Shown: positions 60,428 to 64,000 of the stretch, one piece after another | Layout: every line of letters starts with the position of its first letter | Position numbering within the stretch: the first letter of the stretch is position 1 | Assembly: GCF_041146395.1 (NCBI RefSeq) | Contig: NC_091010.1 | Coordinates: 49,000,001-49,064,000 of the forward strand | Direction of reading: 5' to 3' | DNA length: 64,000 bases | Source: Eulemur rufifrons | Taxonomy: Eukaryota > Chordata > Mammalia > Primates > Lemuridae | The notes under the pieces: model-generated | Told to the model about the DNA's origin: nothing | The model's database searches: none | Seen by the model: only the letters and a program-made list of their open reading frames with translations | Program-made: the position numbers and the translations under genes

Positions 60428-61529
60428 AGAACACAGGCTTCTTTTCAGGGAGCCACCCCATGGCCACCACTACCCTGTAATAGACAGTGGCTTAGGTGAT
60501 GTTGACCCCATGGCCCAGCTACAGGGGTGAGCGCTGATTGGTCTCACAGTCCCATCCCCACTTTTGACACATTTTCCATCTTGGGCAGTCAGATTCCAAT
60601 CCTGCCCTGGATAGGTTGGCATTCCTTAATGTGAAAAGGGATCTTTAGACATATAGGCCTGCAGTTGCCCACTCACTGTGGCCCACCTGGAAGAATTTCA
60701 GTGTTATCTTTGCTGTTTTAGAAACACTCCTTTGGCATGCAGGTGAATTTTGAAAGCCACAAGAGCATAACTGCCTCTCTTACGGGTTGCTCACGAAGCA
60801 GGAGAAGCAGGCTAATACTGTGCCTGCCATGTATCTGGTTCCTTCTATTCTCCCTACCAGCTGCAGGTCATTGCTACCTCTGAACCTCATGCTTCTGTAA
60901 AGATCTGGTAGGCCACAGGCAGCTGCCAGGAGTTCCATGTGCTAGAGCAAGCGAAAAGTGGCAGATGGACGTTTAGCCAGCAGTCCCTGGGTCCTTCACT
61001 GTAGACCTGTGAGTTCCTGGGCATAAATCCTCTTCATTCACAAATGATGCTCCTCTGTTTTCCTAATGCCTTTAACAATGAAATTTTCAAATTGCTCCCA
61101 GGATCCTCTGTTATCTCTACTTTAAACTTGGTTTCCTTATAGCTTCTGCTTATGCAAGAACCAGGAACCATGAAGGCTATGTTTCCCTAAGCCCTTGTTC
61201 TGCAGCCACACTGGGATCCAGCATGGGGCACTGTGGGCTGTTGTTTGGCCCTGTCATAAGTGCCAAGTACTATGAAAGAACCTGGTCCTTTGAACTAGTA
61301 GGGTAAGCACACCATCCTTTGTCTGCATGCCGAGCACAGTTCCCTTCCTAGTCTTCAGGCTCTCCTGAGACCAGCCAGCAGGACCTAGAGCACCTAGAGG
61401 CCTTTAAAAGCAAGCAAGGAGCCTGTGGGGAGAAAGCACAGCTTTCTTCCTGGTGGCACCAAGTATGGACTCCTCTGTGTCCACTTGTGTCTTTCTGGTG
61501 CCTGCTTGCTGTCAGTTCACTTTAGAGCT

Positions 61530-61640
61530 AGCTAGTGTCCCTGTGATCCGAGCTCTACCACTAACGAGGTGTGTGCCTAAATAGGTCCCTTAACTTCTCT
61601 GGGTCTTAACGCTTTCTTTTTCCTTCTAAAGTAAGTAGGC
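61530..61640 (+). mobile_element. MIR fragment, sense
   Basis: ctctaccactaacgaggtgtgtgcc...gtcccttaacttctctgggtctt. Confidence 0.7.
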
Positions 61641-62856
61641 CGGACCTATTGAGCCAAGAGATGTCTGTCCTCAGATGTTACCTAGGTGAGGGGCCTCAGG
61701 GCAGCCAGTGAAGAGGGAAGAGCTCAGGCTCTCCCCTGAGCAAACCAGGGCCCACATGCTCCCTGCCCAGAGCACGCAGAGCTGCCTCCCTGCTCAGAGT
61801 CTCCAGCTTTGCCCAGGATGACGGGAGCCCTGGAAAAGAGAGAGTAGAGGGGGGCATCTGGAACAGGGCCACCGGTCCCAAGAAATAAGGATAGTACCTG
61901 CACTTCCGCCAGATAGGCTCCCTGGCTGAGCGCGGGCCAGTGTGGTGCCTGAGGAGCCAGGGGAAGAGGGGCAGGTGGGCAGGGGAGAGCAGACTTGCTG
62001 AGGTGCTCAGTCACAAGGAGCTTTGGCTGTTTGGGGGCAAGGTTGCTAGAGCTTTCCCAGTGATCTTTAATCCAAACCTCAGCATCACGGAACTATGTTT
62101 TACCAGAAAATCCAGGGATGTTTTGAGTACAGCTCTCCCTTGAGGCCATTTGAAGAGTGTTTGGACTCAGCAGTGCCAAGGGCGGTACAAAGGCAGGGCG
62201 GCCAAGGGGTCTGCAGATAGTCGCTATCCTCCAGGCCCCCATTTCAGTCTAAGAAATGGAAAAGAAATTCTGTCCAGAGTCCTTTGCCACACAAGTGAGC
62301 TAGGGAAGTCCAGTCCTTGTGCTGTCCGGGGGCGCTTCCCTGTGTGACCACACCCTCTAGCTGTTCGAAGGGAAACTGCAGGTGTGGCCTCTCCCGCCTG
62401 TGGCAAGCTCCCGCTGTCTTCTGTAGCAGTGACTGGGGGTTCTTCTTGGAGGATCAGAAGGAGAGGAAGGATCGTGCCTTTCCTCAGGGAAGTAGGTCCT
62501 ATCGTGGCCACATCAGTTTCATGGGCCAGTGTGGAGGAGGCAGAGTTGGGGCTCTGAAACAAGTGTGAAGGCCATTGCACCAGAAGGTTGATAGTAGAGA
62601 AGCTTCCCTTGGGATTTTCATTCCTCCTGGCTTCCCCTAATCCTTGGTTCCCCTGCAGGAGTCCAGGGGCTGGCAGAGACCTTCATACATTGGTAACCAG
62701 GGCAGAACAAGGTCAGACGCCCTGCTTTTCCAACAGCTGTCCCATGCTCAGCACCTACAAGGGCTCAGTAAATACTGTAAGGGCGGTGGCTGGGAGGGTG
62801 ATAGTGACCTTGGGCCACCAGTTCTCTGAAGGAACTCTGGCTCTTTGGTTCTTTTC

Positions 62857-62862
62857 AAGCAG
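62857..62862 (+). promoter_or_regulatory. SUFU: NAGNAG tandem 3' splice acceptor of SUFU exon 7
   Basis: The intron ends ttcttttcAAGCAG. Both AGs follow the same pyrimidine tract, three bases apart. The proximal AAG is a weaker acceptor than the distal CAG, so the distal site should dominate. Use of the proximal one would insert a single Gln in frame at the edge of the N-terminal domain. Confidence 0.6.
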
Positions 62863-63016
62863 GAGAGAGTTGACAAAGGCATCGAGACAGACGGCTCCAA
62901 CCTGAGCGGTGTCAGTGCCAAGTGTGCCTGGGATGACCTGAGCCGGCCCCCTGAGGATGATGAGGACAGCCGGAGCATCTGCATCGGCACACAGCCCCGG
63001 CGGCTCTCTGGCAAAG
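62863..63016 (+). CDS. SUFU: SUFU exon 7 (residues 253-304)
   Basis: The exon reads ERVDKGIETDGSNLSGVSAK, CAWDDLSRPPEDDEDSRSIC and IGTQPRRLSGK, plus the first base of Asp304. It is 154 nt, matching human c.757-910. The donor is gtggga at 63017. Incoming phase is 0, outgoing phase 1. The encoded protein leaves the N-terminal domain and enters the acidic, flexible linker (PPEDDEDSRS) before the C-terminal GLI-binding domain (Pfam PF12470), whose exons lie beyond the window. The acceptor reads AAGCAG, a NAGNAG tandem; choosing the upstream AAG would add one Gln codon (CAG) between Gln252 and Glu253. I chose the downstream CAG because it reproduces the known 154-nt length and protein. Confidence 0.97.
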
Positions 63017-64000
63017 GTGGGAGCCATCGCCCAGCTTTCCTCCTTCCTTTTCCCCAGGCCTGGTTTTTAGGTTCTCTAGGATGGATCGCTAACAAAAACA
63101 GCCCATTCAACAGTTTATTTCCTGGCCTGATTTAAACAGCAAGTGAAGTCTTCCAGCAGGGTGGAATTAAGGGAGCTTTATTGGCCCATTTCTGGCTGTG
63201 TTTCCTGTGTGTATTTCAAATGCACCACCAGCAGGGACTATTGTGTTTTAGATTTGCCCCTTGCAATCTAAGGTCACGAAGGTGAGTGGAAGCCATAGAA
63301 CAGTTACAGGAAAAGTCCACAGTCCACCCAAGTGCAAGAGAACAAGTGTCGGCCACCCACGTAATTGACACAGGGCCCAGCTCTGGCCTGAAAGCCATGC
63401 CAAATCCAAGGATCACTCTGGCCTCGGGCCCTCCCAGGCATTCAATAAGAGAGGCCTGAGTGTGAGGCCAGCTTGCAAATGGTCCCTGGCCCCTGTCCTG
63501 CATATACAGGGTAAGGGGCTGTGGTCAGGGCCCCTATACCCACCATGTTCCTGGTGGGGTTTTGGGGAAAGAGGACATGGCTGTCCCGTTGGAAGCTGCC
63601 CAGGCTGGTCTTGGCTATAGAAACAGTTGTGGTTTTTAGCAGAGGGCGTCCCTAGCTAACTCCAAAGGAAAAGCAGCCACTTACATATACGTATGTTTAC
63701 AGCTTCTTTGTCTACTTCCTTTCTCTATTCTCTATCTTTTCTTTTTGAAGAATAAGATGCCTACAGCCCTGTATAAAATACCTACATGTGAGATAAAACT
63801 TATAAAAGGTCTTTTCTTTCTGAAAAGGACAACTTAAACCCCTAGTGCAAATATTTGAGCCCTTTCTTTCCTTCCTGCTTGTTCTAATGGTGTGCCAAGC
63901 CTATCAGAGGTTGAGAGAGAAGGTATGTAGTTACTAGAATCATTTGGTTGCTTTTGACAAAAGAGGTGATTTAAGGAGGGAGGCATAATCTTGTCCAAAA
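63017..64000 (+). other. SUFU: SUFU intron 7 (5' portion)
   Basis: Starts at the exon 7 donor gtggga and runs off the window. No repeat or exon recognised. Exon 8 is not in view. Confidence 0.85.

Larger units (their letters stand above)
59756..62862 (+). other. SUFU: SUFU intron 6 (3.1 kb)
   Basis: Phase 0 intron. It contains one AluJ-like element (60121-60427) and a MIR piece near 61530-61640. The remaining sequence (59760-60110, 60440-61520 and 61650-62850) is unique to my eye, with no exon-like segment. Confidence 0.9.

Overview
The window is nuclear DNA of a primate, most likely a strepsirrhine and probably a lemur. The basis is its dominant SINE: an Alu dimer with the right-arm phrase 'gtgagctaggctgacgccac', a 'tcctagcactctgggaggcc' left arm, and an extra T-rich spacer between the arms ('tttctatatatatttttag...ataatttctttctatttttag'). 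I know this combination from lemur and galago Alus, not from human ones. Galago-type monomeric tRNA SINEs were not noticed. The species call is an inference; a search with one complete Alu would settle it.

There is one recognisable protein-coding gene, SUFU (suppressor of fused), on the + strand and incomplete at both ends. Five coding exons are visible and correspond to human exons 3 to 7: 24598-24734, 58542-58684, 59413-59498, 59683-59755 and 62863-63016. Their lengths are 137, 143, 86, 73 and 154 nt. All have AG/GT borders, consistent phases, and join into one open frame for residues 106-304 of the 484-residue protein. Exons 1-2 and the promoter lie upstream; exons 8-12 lie downstream. SUFU is the cytoplasmic and nuclear inhibitor of Hedgehog signalling that binds GLI factors. 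These exons supply most of the N-terminal domain, including part of the GLI-peptide groove, and the start of the acidic flexible linker.

Layout: 1-24597 is the 3' part of intron 2. 24735-58541 is the very long intron 3 (33.8 kb). 58685-62862 holds three shorter introns around exons 4-7. 63017-64000 is the start of intron 7. The introns hold Alus, several old antisense L1 3' ends (one a nested L1-in-L1 at 52.9-56.7 kb), MIR and L2 relics, MaLR LTRs including a complete solo LTR with target-site duplication, a hAT-Charlie relic, a U6 retropseudogene and an unidentified processed-mRNA tail. Unique sequence makes up the rest.

Nothing here looks like an undescribed biological system. The observations best worth checking concern splicing and genome history. 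They are a NAGNAG acceptor at exon 7; a duplicated acceptor-like 47-mer upstream of exon 4; inverted Alus flanking exons 4-6; a switch of Alu orientation at exon 3; three retroinsertions into one target site; and several short local duplications. Repeat family names come from recall of consensus sequences and were not checked with a masking program.
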